From assembly GCA_016794445.1 (NCBI GenBank), contig JAEUKC010000116.1:1-64000 (forward strand): DNA of 64,000 nucleotides, written 5' to 3'. The number at the start of each line of letters is the position of its first letter. Position 1 is the stretch's first letter. Positions 24,801 to 33,400 of the stretch are shown here, piece by piece. The DNA is from JADJMO01 sp016794445 (GTDB lineage Bacteria > Myxococcota_A > Polyangia > Polyangiales > JADJMO01). A model generated the notes under the pieces. It saw nothing but the letters and a program-made list of their open reading frames with translations. It searched no databases and was not told where the DNA came from. Made by a program: the position numbers and the translations under genes.

Positions 24801-26280
24801 CGAGCCGGTCCCAGTGGAGGCGCGGGCGTAGCTCGGAGAAGTCGTCGGACGGATAGCGGCCCGAGAGCATGTCGAGCACGGACTCGAACGAGGCGCGGGG
24901 GAGCTCGGCGAACGGCGCCGCGCCGCGCACGAGGTCGTAGAGGGCGTCGACCGACACCGGCGCCGCCATCGCCGCGCAGTGCGCGACCAGCTGCTGCGCG
25001 AGCACGTCGAGCGGGTTGCGGGGGTAGCTGCTGCGCTCGACGCGGCGGGCGAGCATCTCGGCGACGACGGTGGCGCAGGCGGGCAGCTCGCCGCGGTGCT
25101 TGGGGAACAGCACCCCCGTGGAGGTGCCGCCCACGTGGTGGCTCGCGCGGCCGATCCGCTGCAGGCCGGCGGCGACGCTCGGCGGCGGCTCGATCTGCAG
25201 GACGAGATCGACGGCGCCCATGTCGATGCCGAGCTCGAGCGACGAGGTGGCGACGATGGCCGGGAGCAGCCCGCGCTTGAGGCGATCCTCGATGTCGGCG
25301 CGGCGCTCCTTGGACAGCGAGCCGTGGTGGGCGAGCGCGATCTCCTCGCCGGCCAGCTCGTTGAGCGCCCCGGAGAGCCGCTCGGCGAGCCGACGGCTGT
25401 TGGCGAACAGGATGGTCGAGCGGTGCGCGCGCACGAGCTCGAGGAGGCGCGGGTGGATGCGTGGCCAGATCGAGCGGTCGCCGCCCACGGGCTCGCCGAC
25501 GGCGTGGACCTGCGCGCCCGGCTCCACCTCGGCGACCCGGGACAGGTCGTCGACGGTGACCTCGACGCGCAGGTCGACCTTCTTCTCGGTGGTGCCGTCG
25601 ACGAGGGTGACCGGGCGGCCGCCCCCGAGGAACCGCGCGACCTCGTCGAGCGGGCGCTGGGTGGCCGAGAGGCCGATGCGCTGGAGAGGGCGGCGACCCT
25701 CACGCAGGGCCTCGAGGCGCTCGAGCGAGAGCGCGAGGTGTGCGCCGCGTTTGCTCGGCACGAGGGCGTGGATCTCGTCGAGGATGACCACGTCGATCGA
25801 GCGCAGGAGCTCGCGGGCGCGGGACGTGAGCAGCAGGTAGAGCGACTCGGGCGTGGTGACGAGGATGTCGCCCGGCGTGCGCAGCATGCGCGCGCGCTCC
25901 TTGGCGGGCGTGTCGCCGGAGCGCACGTCGACCTCGATGGCGTGGAATCCGCTCGCCTGCTCGGCGAGGGCCGCCTGCGCGATGCCGATCAGCGGCGCGC
26001 GGAGGTTGCGCTCGACGTCGACGGCCAGCGCCTTGAGCGGCGAGACGTAGAGCACGCGGCAGCGGGCCCTGGGATCGGCGGGCGTCTCGGCGAAGCTCAG
26101 CCAGTCCAGCGCGGCGAGGAACGCGGCGAGGGTCTTGCCGCTGCCGGTGGGGGCGAGCAGCAGCGTGGACGCGCCGCTCTGGATGACGGGCCAGGCGAGG
26201 GCCTGGGCCTTGGTGGGTGCCTCGAACGACCGCGAGAACCACGCGCGCACCGCGGGATGGAACGGCCCGAGTGCGTCCAT
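21808..26280 (-). CDS. lhr: Lhr-family DEAD/DEAH helicase
   Basis: The product is 1490 residues from ATG 26280, with GGAGGAGG upstream; a longer open frame beyond this lacks a ribosome site and is antisense to the next gene. The N-terminal helicase core (~residues 1-450) has TGSGKT, PLKALAVD, DEIH, a SAT motif (GLSATQRP) and HHGSLSKERR, then QRIGRASHH. A winged helix and the Lhr core follow. The C-terminal half matches the large Lhr C-terminal region, including a RRTALVHKLLERHGVLTREAL segment. Lhr translocates 3'-5' on single-stranded DNA, unwinds RNA:DNA duplexes and is linked to DNA repair. Confidence 0.92.
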   Translation of the reverse strand: MDALGPFHPAVRAWFSRSFEAPTKAQALAWPVIQSGASTLLLAPTGSGKTLAAFLAALDWLSFAETPADPRARCRVLYVSPLKALAVDVERNLRAPLIGIAQAALAEQASGFHAIEVDVRSGDTPAKERARMLRTPGDILVTTPESLYLLLTSRARELLRSIDVVILDEIHALVPSKRGAHLALSLERLEALREGRRPLQRIGLSATQRPLDEVARFLGGGRPVTLVDGTTEKKVDLRVEVTVDDLSRVAEVEPGAQVHAVGEPVGGDRSIWPRIHPRLLELVRAHRSTILFANSRRLAERLSGALNELAGEEIALAHHGSLSKERRADIEDRLKRGLLPAIVATSSLELGIDMGAVDLVLQIEPPPSVAAGLQRIGRASHHVGGTSTGVLFPKHRGELPACATVVAEMLARRVERSSYPRNPLDVLAQQLVAHCAAMAAPVSVDALYDLVRGAAPFAELPRASFESVLDMLSGRYPSDDFSELRPRLHWDRLGGTVRAREGALRLAITSGGTIADRGLYPVYLVGGADDGTSKRVGELDEEMVFESRQGDVFLLGASAWRIAEITHDRVLVTPAPGEPGRMPFWRGDRVGRPVDFGRAIGALLGRLGAMSSAEAGEVLEREHRFDPRAAQNLVTYLAEQREAAVIPTDTVVVVERFVDELGDHRVCVLSPFGARVLGPWAIAIAQRLRATTGGDIDYLWSDDGMVFRVPENDRPPDPSLFLPTADEIEALVVGSVGDTPLFAGRFREAAGRALLLPRKNPGRRTPLWAQRKRANDLLAVAARHRDFPIVLEAYRECLREAFDLPALVEVLRGIEQRVIRVRTVDSPRPSPFASSLLFSWVGSFLYDGDQPLAERRAQALSIDHAQLRALMGEAELRELLDPDAIEDHERTLQRLPRLDGTFARPPVDTEDQLHELLLALGDLDEAEIAARCSEGFAGLPALVRDRRVVPIRLAGAVRFVAAEDAARYRDALGVSLPGGLPAAFLEPVAQPFEDLVGRFARTHGPFPLERLATRFGVGVTTLATIVEPLVRAGRLVAGEMLRGGRGRELCDAEVLRALRRKSLARLRKEVEPVDQAALARFLPAWHELARPGSHAHHDALLAAIDRLSGCALPASVLEREILPARVPGYRTEDLDALCAAGEVVWVGVEPIGETDGRIALYRAAEEPLLAARPGTTEGELAARIRAILDERGAQFFAELVRRLGAFPPDVLDTLWTMVWTGEVVNDTLAPLRSRRDEAESPARRGRDGRRPLRVSGPAGSEGRWSLRAARWDSTPSETVRRTALVHKLLERHGVLTREALQAEDVEGGFTALYDVLRALEEAGRVRRGLFVAGLSASQFAVPGADERLRALREPEGNEAVPLVLAATDPANPFGAVLPWPEAANQGRPQRAAGASVILADGALLGFLARGEQALLTFGKDEARLARALGELVDRGARKLLMLATIDGEPALASPLAPALRKERFAAGAQGLLRKREFEPPIMPRGGPRRG

Positions 26281-26391
26281 GGGACCTCCTCCGGTAGCGG
26301 GCCTCGAGGCTCTCCGCCATGGTGGGCCGGACAGGCTATGTCCGCCGGTCACCGCGGGTGCAGCCGCGCCCGAGGACGGATATGAGGGGCC

Positions 26392-28800
26392 GTGGCTCGG
26401 CTCTTCCTGCTGCTCCTCTCGCTGCTCGCGCTCTCGGGCCGGGCGACGGCAGCGCCGATCCATCCGACGATCCCCGGGGCCCCACCGGCGCCGCGCCCGC
26501 TGGCCCCGGTGGTGCTGGACGGCGCGATCTTCTACGCGCACGGCGCGGACCTGCTCGGGCTCGACGCCGAGGGGACCCACATCGTCCGGCGCGTGCGGCT
26601 CTCCGGGCGCATCGGAGCGGTGCGCAGCGACGGAGGGCTGCTCCACGTCGTGCTCACGCCGCGCGCCGAGGGGCCCGTCCCCGATCGGCTCGCGCTGCCT
26701 GGCTTCCGACCCGAGGCGCCGCCCGCGCGAGGCTTCTACGCCGGCGGGCTCGGCGATTCCTTGATCGCCCTCCGCGAGGCGCGGGCCGTCGCGCTCGGGT
26801 GGGACCTCGACGGACCGACCACCTTCGACGCCGCGAAGATGAAGGCGGCCGTCCTCGGGCTCGTGGCCTGGGAGGCCATCGATCGGACCAACCCCTACCT
26901 GCCGGCGATCCGCGGCGAGCTCCTGCGACGGCTCGGGGACGAGCCCGGCGCGCTCGCGGCGTTCGACGGCGCGGCCGACCTGCCGCTCGCGAGCCCCTTC
27001 GATCTGCTGCGTGTATCGACCCTGCTCGAGGACCAGCTCGCGCGGGCGCCTGCGGAGCGAGCGTTCGCGCGCGGCGTGAAGGCCGCCCGCTTCTCGGACA
27101 TGGAGTCGCAGGTCTCTGCCCAGGTGCTGCTCGGCGTGCCGCGGCTCGCCCTCGCGCGCGCGCTCGGCACGGCCGACGTCGGCGAGGTGCACCGCCTCGT
27201 GCTGCGGCAGGCCGATCTGTTCCCCGCCGCCGAGGGCGGGGCGCGCGCGTACCCCGATCTCGCGGCGTGGATGCAGCAGCATGGTCGCGCCGATCTGGCC
27301 ACCGAGTGGACGAGGAGGGCCGCGATCGCGCGTGAAGGGATTCCGGCGCGCCTCGACGAGATCCCCGCGGCGATCGATCGGCGGGTGCCGCTGGTGGCTG
27401 GCTTCTCGCTCGTGCTCCCTCTCGTCGCGTTCGCCGTGGGCATGCGTCGCGGCGCGCGGGCGCTCGACGGACGACGCGTGCTCGCCGACGCCCTCGGGCT
27501 CCTCTTCGTGCTCGGCGCGCTCGGGTGGTTCTCCATCGACGTCGCCGCGCGCCTGCAGGCGCTGGGCCGCGCGTCCTCGATACCGCTCACGCTGATCGAC
27601 GGCGCTCCGTTCGCGCCCGATGCGGAACGATGGGCCCTCGATCACCTCGTGCCCTCGCCCGAGCAGGCGGCCGTGCTCGCCGAGCTGCGGCGTGGTGCGA
27701 GGCCCACCGACGACGCGCTCGCGCGGGCGATCGCGCGGCCCGATCTACGACGCGCGTTCGGCGCGGTGCTCTCGGCAGACCCGGCGCTGCCCGCCGGTGG
27801 GGGGCTGCGTGTGCCGCATTCGCTCGTCGCCGCGGCCGTCCTCCTGGCGTTCGGTCACGCCCTCGGCGCGCGTTCGCGCCTGTCCAAGGGGCCTCCGCGG
27901 TGGTTCCTCGTCGCGCGCGTCACCCCGGGAGGGCCCACGGGACTCGGACCGATCGGCGGCGTGCTCGCCGGGCTCGCCGTGGGGGGGGCGCTCTCGTTGC
28001 TCGGGACCCACGCCCACCTCGCCGATGTGGCCGCGCCCGAGGCCACCCGCTACTTCGGCCTCGAGACGATCGCCCGCGCGGCCCCGCCGCCCGACCTGCG
28101 CTGGGCCTGGATCGCGATCGTCGCGTGGGCGCTGCTCCACGCCCTCGCCGTCCGCATCGACAAGAAGCGCCTCGCGCGCGGCGCGACGGTGGCGCTGATC
28201 GGCCTCTCGCTGTCCGCGAGCGCGGAGGCGCGGGCCGACGGCGACAAGCCTGGCCAGTTCGTCCTCGCGGCCCACGCCGATCTGCTCGCGGGTGCCTCGC
28301 TGGGGAGCGGCTTCGAGCAGTGCCCCTGCGAGTCACGTCGGAGACCGTTCGGGGGGACGATCGGCGGTCGCGCGGGGTACGACTTCGACTTCGGCTTCGT
28401 GTTCGAGATCGACGCGGCCTACCAGTACGGCGTCACCACCGCGGTCGTGCGGCAAGGGGTGAGCGACGAGGTGCGTACGTCGGGCCTCGTCGTGTCGGTC
28501 GCCGGTGGGGTGCGGTTGCCGGCGCGGCGCGTCCAGGTGCACGCCCTCCTCGGGATCGGTGCCTGGATGGGGATCGTGACGGCGTCTCGCCCCGGTCTCC
28601 CCGACGAGCAGGTGGAGACCACCGCGCCCCTCCTCGCGCCCGGGCTCCGGGTCAGCGCGCCGCTCGTCGGCCCCCTCCGCGCGGGCCTCGAGCTCGGGGC
28701 CTGGGTCGGCGTGGCCAACGACGCCGAGGTGCGCGGTGAGCGTGCGATGGGCTGGTTCCTGCTCGCGCACGGGAGCGCGTTCGTGGGCGTCGCGCTCTAG
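26392..28800 (+). CDS. Multi-domain envelope protein: repeat region, membrane helices, then secreted beta-rich domain
   Basis: The product is 802 residues from the GTG at 26392. A cleavable signal peptide (LFLLLLSLLALSGRATA) leads into an Ala-rich, TPR-like region (~100-320). Membrane helices lie near 345-365 and 372-395, a further set near 480-500 and 520-540, and one near 575-595. At about residue 600 there is a second signal-peptide-like segment (DKKRLARG, then a hydrophobic run ending SASAEARA). A 190-residue domain with Gly/aromatic beta-strand character (GGRAGYDFDFGFVFEIDAAYQY) ends the chain. That part looks like a small beta-barrel or outer-membrane domain. No ATG or GTG is suitably placed to make it a separate gene. 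I cannot assign a function. Confidence 0.7.
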   Translation: MARLFLLLLSLLALSGRATAAPIHPTIPGAPPAPRPLAPVVLDGAIFYAHGADLLGLDAEGTHIVRRVRLSGRIGAVRSDGGLLHVVLTPRAEGPVPDRLALPGFRPEAPPARGFYAGGLGDSLIALREARAVALGWDLDGPTTFDAAKMKAAVLGLVAWEAIDRTNPYLPAIRGELLRRLGDEPGALAAFDGAADLPLASPFDLLRVSTLLEDQLARAPAERAFARGVKAARFSDMESQVSAQVLLGVPRLALARALGTADVGEVHRLVLRQADLFPAAEGGARAYPDLAAWMQQHGRADLATEWTRRAAIAREGIPARLDEIPAAIDRRVPLVAGFSLVLPLVAFAVGMRRGARALDGRRVLADALGLLFVLGALGWFSIDVAARLQALGRASSIPLTLIDGAPFAPDAERWALDHLVPSPEQAAVLAELRRGARPTDDALARAIARPDLRRAFGAVLSADPALPAGGGLRVPHSLVAAAVLLAFGHALGARSRLSKGPPRWFLVARVTPGGPTGLGPIGGVLAGLAVGGALSLLGTHAHLADVAAPEATRYFGLETIARAAPPPDLRWAWIAIVAWALLHALAVRIDKKRLARGATVALIGLSLSASAEARADGDKPGQFVLAAHADLLAGASLGSGFEQCPCESRRRPFGGTIGGRAGYDFDFGFVFEIDAAYQYGVTTAVVRQGVSDEVRTSGLVVSVAGGVRLPARRVQVHALLGIGAWMGIVTASRPGLPDEQVETTAPLLAPGLRVSAPLVGPLRAGLELGAWVGVANDAEVRGERAMGWFLLAHGSAFVGVAL

Positions 28801-28860
28801 GTCCCGCGGCGGGTCGACCAGAGCGGGCCAGACGATTGGCAGAGTGGCGGTGTGCGCAGC

Positions 28861-30078
28861 CTAGGACAGCGCCGCGGCCTCTTCGTAGAAGCGATGCTCG
28901 ATCGCCTCGTAGGCGGCGAGCTCGTCGGCCTTGGTCAGCGAGATCCGCAGGTGCACGTCGCCGTTGGCGAGCGTGATCACGCCGACCTTGTCGGACTTGC
29001 GCAGGTGCATGCGGGTGGAGGCGCCGTAGTAGCTGCCGCCGTGGCCGACGCACGACGCCCCGAGGATCGGGCGGTGCTCGAAGAGGAGCCCCTGGCCGTC
29101 CATGTCGTTGCCCGGTGCGTCGGCGGGGACCTGGACGCGGGTCATCTCGGTGACGCTCGCCTCCGACAGCAGGCGGACGCCGTCGATCTCGCCACCACGG
29201 GCGATGCAGGTGAGGAACCGCGCGAGCTCCTTGGCGGTGGTGCGCAGCGCGGTGGCGGGCAGGTAGGGGACGTTGGTCTGCGGCTCGGCCACCTGGCCGT
29301 TCACGCCCTTGCCGAACACGTAGGTGTAGGGGGTCGCGATCTTGCTCGGATCGAGGTCGGCGAGCAGGAACGAGGTGCTCACGAGCCCGAGCTTGGCGAA
29401 GACGGCCTCCTTCATGTACGCGGCGAACGACTTGCCGCTCACGCGCTCCATCACGTGTCCGGCGAGGGCGGCGCCGAAGTTCGAGTACACGAACTTGGCG
29501 CCGGGCGCGTTCGCGTTCCAGCTCTCGCCCTCGGCGTAGGTGGCGCCCCCCGGCACGAGATAAGGCTCGAGCAGCTGCTGGAGCGAGAGGGTCGGGTCCC
29601 CGGGCTTGGCGAGCGAGACCAGCCGGGCAGCGGTCTCGGTGATCCCCGAGGTGTGGGTCATCAGGTGGCGGATCGTGACCTTGGCGTCCGGGTACCTGGG
29701 GTTGCGGACCTTGAAGGAGAGGTACGTGTTCACGTCCTCGTCGAGGTTGATCTTGCCGGCCTCGACGAGGGTCATCGCGCCCGCGCCGGTCGTGGTCTTG
29801 GAGACCGACGCGAGCACGAAGGCGGTGTCGTCGGCCACGGGGCGCGAGGTCGCGAGGTCGGCGAAGCCGTAGTGCTTGAGGAGGGCGAGCTTGCCGCCCT
29901 TGATCACGGCGACGGACAGGCCCGGCAGCTTGGCGAGGGCGAGCTGCTCCTTGACGAAGTCGTCGAGCGGGAGCTTGGTTTCGGCGCCGCCGTCGCTCGG
30001 CGTGGCCTCGTCCTTCGAAGAGCAAGCGGCCACGGTGGAGGCCGCGAGGACCTGGGAGAGGAAGGTTCGGCGGCGCAC
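28861..30078 (-). CDS. Serine hydrolase of the beta-lactamase/DD-peptidase fold, Tat lipoprotein
   Basis: The product is 405 residues. The N-terminus RRRTFLSQV matches a twin-arginine signal and ends in a lipobox-like V-A-A-C, so it is exported folded and lipidated. The class C/esterase triad is present: S91-V-S-K94, Y-S-N (FVYSNFGAALAGHVMER) and H-G-G (CVGHGGSYYG). The family hydrolyses peptides, esters or D-amino-acid substrates rather than necessarily beta-lactams. It sits between the fused membrane protein (convergent) and the zinc-ribbon gene on the same strand, 15 bases downstream of it. Confidence 0.92.
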   Translation of the reverse strand: MRRRTFLSQVLAASTVAACSSKDEATPSDGGAETKLPLDDFVKEQLALAKLPGLSVAVIKGGKLALLKHYGFADLATSRPVADDTAFVLASVSKTTTGAGAMTLVEAGKINLDEDVNTYLSFKVRNPRYPDAKVTIRHLMTHTSGITETAARLVSLAKPGDPTLSLQQLLEPYLVPGGATYAEGESWNANAPGAKFVYSNFGAALAGHVMERVSGKSFAAYMKEAVFAKLGLVSTSFLLADLDPSKIATPYTYVFGKGVNGQVAEPQTNVPYLPATALRTTAKELARFLTCIARGGEIDGVRLLSEASVTEMTRVQVPADAPGNDMDGQGLLFEHRPILGASCVGHGGSYYGASTRMHLRKSDKVGVITLANGDVHLRISLTKADELAAYEAIEHRFYEEAAALS

Positions 30079-30093
30079 GACAGGCAGTCTAGA

Positions 30094-30453
30094 TCAGACC
30101 AGCAGCCCGTCGACAGGTGGCGCGCCGTAGGGCTTGTCGTAGTTACCGTCCGGGAACTGCTCGACCTTGCTGCTGGGAGCCGTGGTGCTCGCCGTGCTCG
30201 TCGCGCTGTGGATCGGCGCGCCGGTCGCGGCTGCGTCCGTCGGCGCCGGCTGGGGCGCCGACGGGGCCTTCGGAGGGTCGCAGGCCGTGACGGTGGCGGC
30301 GAAGGCCATGGCGGCCGCGCGGCGCAGCCGGGGCGGGAGGCCTTCCGGCCCGCGCAGGTCGGCCGCGCGGGCGGCCCCGCAGAACGGGCACGCGGACTCG
30401 GCGGCGACGACGTGCCGGAGGCAAGCGGCGCAAGGGACGAGACGGCGGCTCAC
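30094..30453 (-). CDS. Small zinc-ribbon membrane protein coupled to the MYXO-CTERM-like protein
   Basis: The product is 119 residues from the GTG at 30453, which overlaps the upstream stop (GTGA). The N-terminus has a CxxC...CxxC ribbon (PCAACLRH, then ACPFCGAAR) at residues ~8-28. A short Arg-rich patch, then a hydrophobic helix (AAAMAFAATVTAC) and a Pro/Ala/Thr-rich tail follow. The topology is probably ribbon in the cytosol, one membrane helix, tail outside. It has no named family that I recognise. Tight coupling to a secreted cell-wall-type protein suggests a helper role (inference). Confidence 0.6.
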   Translation of the reverse strand: MSRRLVPCAACLRHVVAAESACPFCGAARAADLRGPEGLPPRLRRAAAMAFAATVTACDPPKAPSAPQPAPTDAAATGAPIHSATSTASTTAPSSKVEQFPDGNYDKPYGAPPVDGLLV

Positions 30454-33400
30454 CGCGACCGCCGACGGCGCGCGACCGCTGCGAGCCCGAACAGGAGGCC
30501 GACCACGGCGCCCGTCGAGCGGGTGGACGGGCCGCCGTACGCGCAACCTCCCGCGTCGTCGACCACGGCAGGCCCGGCGGTCGGTACGCACCGGTCGCCA
30601 TCGCACGCGAAGCCGGACTGGCACTCGCCGGAGGCGGTGCACTTGTCACGGCACTTCCCCGTGCTCGGATCGCACAGGAACCCGTTGCAGGGCAGTTCGG
30701 GGGAGCCGTCGAGCGGCACCGCCGCGCTGTTGTCGGCCTTGCACTTGGACGTGAGGGCGCTGCACTTGCCCGACGCGCAGAGGAAGCCTGTCGCGCAGTC
30801 GGTGGAGGTCACGCAGCTCGTCTTGCACTTGTCGGCGCCGTCGCACACGTACGGGGCGCACGACTTGTTGTCCGCGAGCTTGCACGTGCCCTTGCCGTCG
30901 CACACGCCCTCGCCGGAGAGCGAGCCGTCGGCGCAGACGGCCTTCTTGCAGACGGTGTCGAGGCCGTTGGCGTAGGAGAGGCACTTGGTGCGGTCGCTCC
31001 CGTCGCAGGCGAGCGCCTTGCAGGCGTCGCCGCCGCCGTCGCTGCACTTGGTGCGGGTCGTGCCGTGGACCGCGCCGGTCACCGGCGAGCAGGTGCCCGC
31101 GGCGCCCGGCACGTCGCAGGCCTCGCACTGCCCGGTGCACGCCGTGTTGCAGCACACGCCGTCGACGCAGAAGCCACTCGCGCAGTCGCCGGGGCCGGTG
31201 CAAGCGACGCCGGCCTTCGGTACGCACGCGTTGTCCTTGCAGGTGTAGCCGGTCGCGCAGTCGGTCTCGGCGAGGCACACCGTCTTGCAGGCGGCGGCGT
31301 CGCACTGGTACGGCTTGCACGCGGTGGCCTTGGGCGCCGTGCAGTTGCCCGCGCCGTCGCAGTAGGCGGCGGGCTTGGCGATGCCCGTCGCGACGTCGCA
31401 GGTCGGCGCCGCGCAGGTGGTGGAGCTGCCGGGGATGGCGTTGCAGGAGATGCGGACGGTGCCGTCGCAGCTGGCCTGGCAGGCGCCGGTGCCGCTGCAC
31501 GCGGTGCGGCTGCCGTGCGGCTTGCCGGCGATGCCGATGCACGAGCCCTCGCTCTTCGAGACGTCGCAGGCCTCGCACTGCCCGTCGCACGCGGCGTTGC
31601 AGCAGAAGCCGTCGACGCAGTAGCCGGAGCCGCACTCGGTCGCGCTGGTGCAGCTCGCGCCGACCGGGCGGGCGCACGTGCCCGTGGTCGTGGCGTCGCA
31701 GCGCGCGGGGGCCGTGCAGCTCGCGCTCTTGCAGCAGGTGCTGTCGACGCAGTGGAGGCTCGTGCACTGGTCGTCGGCGGAGCACGAGGTGCCGTCGGCG
31801 CCGGTGGTCACGCAGGAACCGCCGATGCACGTGTAGCCCGTCGCGCAGTCGGTGGTGCCGCTGCACGAGGAGAGGCACGAGGTCGCGCCGCACTTGTACT
31901 CCTTGCAGGCCTTGCTCGTCGCCGACACGCAGGTGCCGAGGCCGTCGCAGTAGCGCGTGGGGGTCTCGGAGCTGCTCGTGCAGAAGCCCGCCGCGCAGAC
32001 GGTGGCCACGCCGGGCGCGGCGCCACACGAGAAGCCGTTCACGCCGTCGCACTTGGCCTGGCACGCGCCGCTGCCGGTGCACTTGGTGCGGGTGCCGTGC
32101 ACGTCGCCCGCGACCGCGGTGCAGGTGCCGAGCTTGCCCGCGACGTCGCACGCCTGGCACTGGCCGGTGCACGTGCCGTCGCAGCAGTAGCCGTCGACGC
32201 AGTTGCCGCTCGCGCACAGCGACGCGGTGCCGGCGGTGCAGGTGGCGCCCTTCGGGTACTTGCAGGCGCCCGGGGCCTCGGGGTTGTTGCACTTCATGCC
32301 GCTCGGGCAAGAGCTCGTGCCGCAGCAGGTGTTGTCGACGCACGAGAGGCCGCCCGCGCAGTCGGTCGGGACGGTGCAGGCCGCGCCGGCCGTGCCCGCG
32401 CTCACGCAGATGGCGCCGCTGCACTTGTAGCCGCTGGCGCAGTGGCTGTTGTCGCTGCACGTCGTGCGACACGCGGTGGCGCCGCAGGCGTAGGGGCTGC
32501 AGTCCTTGGTGGCGGGGGTCGGCGTCGGGCAGAGGCCACCCGAACACGTGGCCGGGTTGGTCTGGACGCCACTGCCGCACGACGCGGCGATGCACACGGG
32601 CGGGACCGCGGGCAGGGCGCACGCGGTCGGGCTCGTCCCGTCGCAGGAGGCTCCACAGGGTGCGCCGAATGGGGCGCAGAGCGTGCGGGCGGTGCCGAAG
32701 CCGGTGACCGCCTGCCCGGCCGGGTAGCCGACAGGCCCGTTGGTCGGCGTGACGGTCGTGCAGGTGCCGACCGCCGAGGGCAGGTTGCAGGCCTGGCACT
32801 GGCCTCCACACGCGACGTTGCAGCACACGCCGTCGACGCACTTGGTGCTCTTGCAGTCACCGTTGGTCGCGCACGCGGTGCCGTTGGCGAGCGGCGCGAA
32901 GATCTCGGCGGTCGAAAGATACTGGCTCGCGACCGCGCTGCAGCCCGCGAGCTTGCAGACGGTGTTGAAGCCGCCCGCGACCAGCACCCTTCCGTCGCCG
33001 AGGCTGGCTGCCTGGTGGTCCCAGCGGTTGGCAGCCATGTTCGACGCCGGGATGACCCCGCCCGTCGGCGCGACGTCGACGAGGTTGATGCCCGAGGCGC
33101 CCGACACCACGGTCGTCGGCGTGCCTCCGGCGAACACGGGCACGTTGAGGGGCCCAGCGAACTGGGCGATCGCCGCGGCGCCGAGGCCACGGGCGGCCGC
33201 CAGGTTGCCGACGCTCGTCACCGCGCCGGTCGCGAGGTTGATCGACGTGACGTCGCTGCTCGCGCTGGCCGGCCCGGTCATGCCACCGCCGACCCACATC
33301 AGGTTGCCGACCTGCGTGACCGCACCGGACCAGCGCGCGGTGGCCAGGTTGCCGCCTGCCGTCCATGTCGGTGGAGTGAGCGAGAACGGGCCACCGGCGA

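Noticed and set aside
26281..27645. Upstream extension of the Lhr frame (about 450 more residues)
   Set aside because: No helicase-type motif or ribosome site is present, and it is antisense to the gene at 26392-28800. The start at 26280 has a strong GGAGGAGG.
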